NCBI RefSeq assembly: GCF_041320605.1
Contig: NZ_CP166679.1
Location: 2,280,001 to 2,344,000 of the forward strand
From: Arenibacter antarcticus
GTDB lineage: Bacteria > Bacteroidota > Bacteroidia > Flavobacteriales > Flavobacteriaceae
Direction: 5' to 3'
DNA: 64,000 nucleotides
Part shown: one piece after another, positions 63,854-64,000 of the stretch
Layout: every line of letters begins with the position of its first letter
Numbering within the stretch: the first letter of the stretch is position 1
Notes under the pieces: generated by a model
Told to the model about the DNA's origin: nothing
Databases searched by the model: none
The model's input: the letters and a program-made list of their open reading frames with translations, nothing else
Position numbers and translations under genes: made by a program

Positions 63854-64000
63854 TTATTCCTTTAAGAACGAAATCAAAATCTCGTTCAGTTCATCGGCAT
63901 GGGTAACGTTCAGTCCGTGCGGGGCACCTTCGATAACCTCATAACGATTGTCTGTAATACCCTCCGCTGCCTGCTTGCCAGAAGTTTTTATCGGTACGGT
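63854..64000 (-). CDS. Alpha/beta hydrolase, C-terminal part, cut by window edge
   Basis: The last 48 residues of a leftward gene, entering from the right edge and stopping at TAA (63854-63856). The text EVIEGAPHGLNVTHADELNEILISFLKE is the usual C-terminus of an alpha/beta-fold hydrolase or haloperoxidase-like esterase, with the histidine of GAPHG as the likely catalytic base. Nothing can be said of its substrate. Confidence 0.8.
   Translation of the reverse strand, partial: TVPIKTSGKQAAEGITDNRYEVIEGAPHGLNVTHADELNEILISFLKE

Noticed and set aside
1-64000. CRISPR arrays
   Set aside because: No series of regularly spaced identical repeats was seen; the only short tandem arrays are (CTAT)6 and single hairpins.

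Overview
The window looks like a chromosomal segment of a marine Bacteroidota bacterium, most likely a flavobacterium of the Zobellia/Maribacter/Arenibacter type. Evidence: three SusC/SusD outer-membrane glycan-uptake pairs, each with an ECF sigma factor and a FecR anti-sigma; four sulfatases; AT-rich DNA; promoter-like elements of the Bacteroidota form TAnnTTTG; and a gltB-gltD, exbB-exbD-tonB, folC core. No species can be named from the sequence alone.

Layout. 1-758: end of a two-frame insertion sequence, cut by the window edge. 1016-10680: sulfated-glycan locus 1 (DUF1080 protein, sulfatase, sigma factor, FecR, SusC, SusD). 10846-23607: housekeeping block (glutamate synthase, acyl-CoA dehydrogenase, glutamate-type dehydrogenase, TonB energy transduction, folylpolyglutamate synthase, tRNA-Val). 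23608-34260: island-like block starting right after tRNA-Val. It holds a transposase remnant, then a leftward operon of XRE regulator, hsdR, hsdM, an over-long hsdS, an SMC/ABC-type ATPase and an HNH nuclease, and then a group II intron relic. 34387-42937: locus 2 (sulfatase, SusD, SusC, FecR, divergent sigma factor). 43262-43813: a stand-alone RNA polymerase alpha-CTD-like protein and a decayed SRAP fragment. 43880-58187: locus 3 (sulfatase, sulfatase-GDPD fusion, metallophosphoesterase, Gfo/Idh/MocA oxidoreductase, TIM-barrel isomerase-like protein, SusD, SusC, FecR, sigma factor). 58440-63713: a DNA-damage/mutagenesis cassette (SRAP, then divergently DinB and a second DnaE). 63854-64000: C-terminus of an alpha/beta hydrolase.

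How the genes work together. In each glycan locus the SusC N-terminal STN domain should signal through FecR to the ECF sigma factor, while SusC/SusD import oligosaccharides using energy from an ExbB/ExbD/TonB complex such as the one at 20.1-22.1 kb. No recognisable classical glycoside hydrolase or polysaccharide lyase is present. Instead there are sulfatases, phosphoesterases and the oxidoreductase/TIM-barrel/DUF1080 set linked to oxidative 3-keto-glycoside chemistry.

The two observations I consider least explained are: (1) a hairpin of consensus TCGGGAAATG-N6-8-CATTTCCCGA placed about 50 nt before the start codon of all three susC genes; and (2) the single operon joining a complete type I restriction-modification system, whose HsdS has a roughly 250-residue C-terminal extension, to a Septu-like ATPase/HNH pair. 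Other notable items are a sulfatase-GDPD fusion, tandem operator-like dyads before dinB, and a palindrome before the restriction-system regulator.
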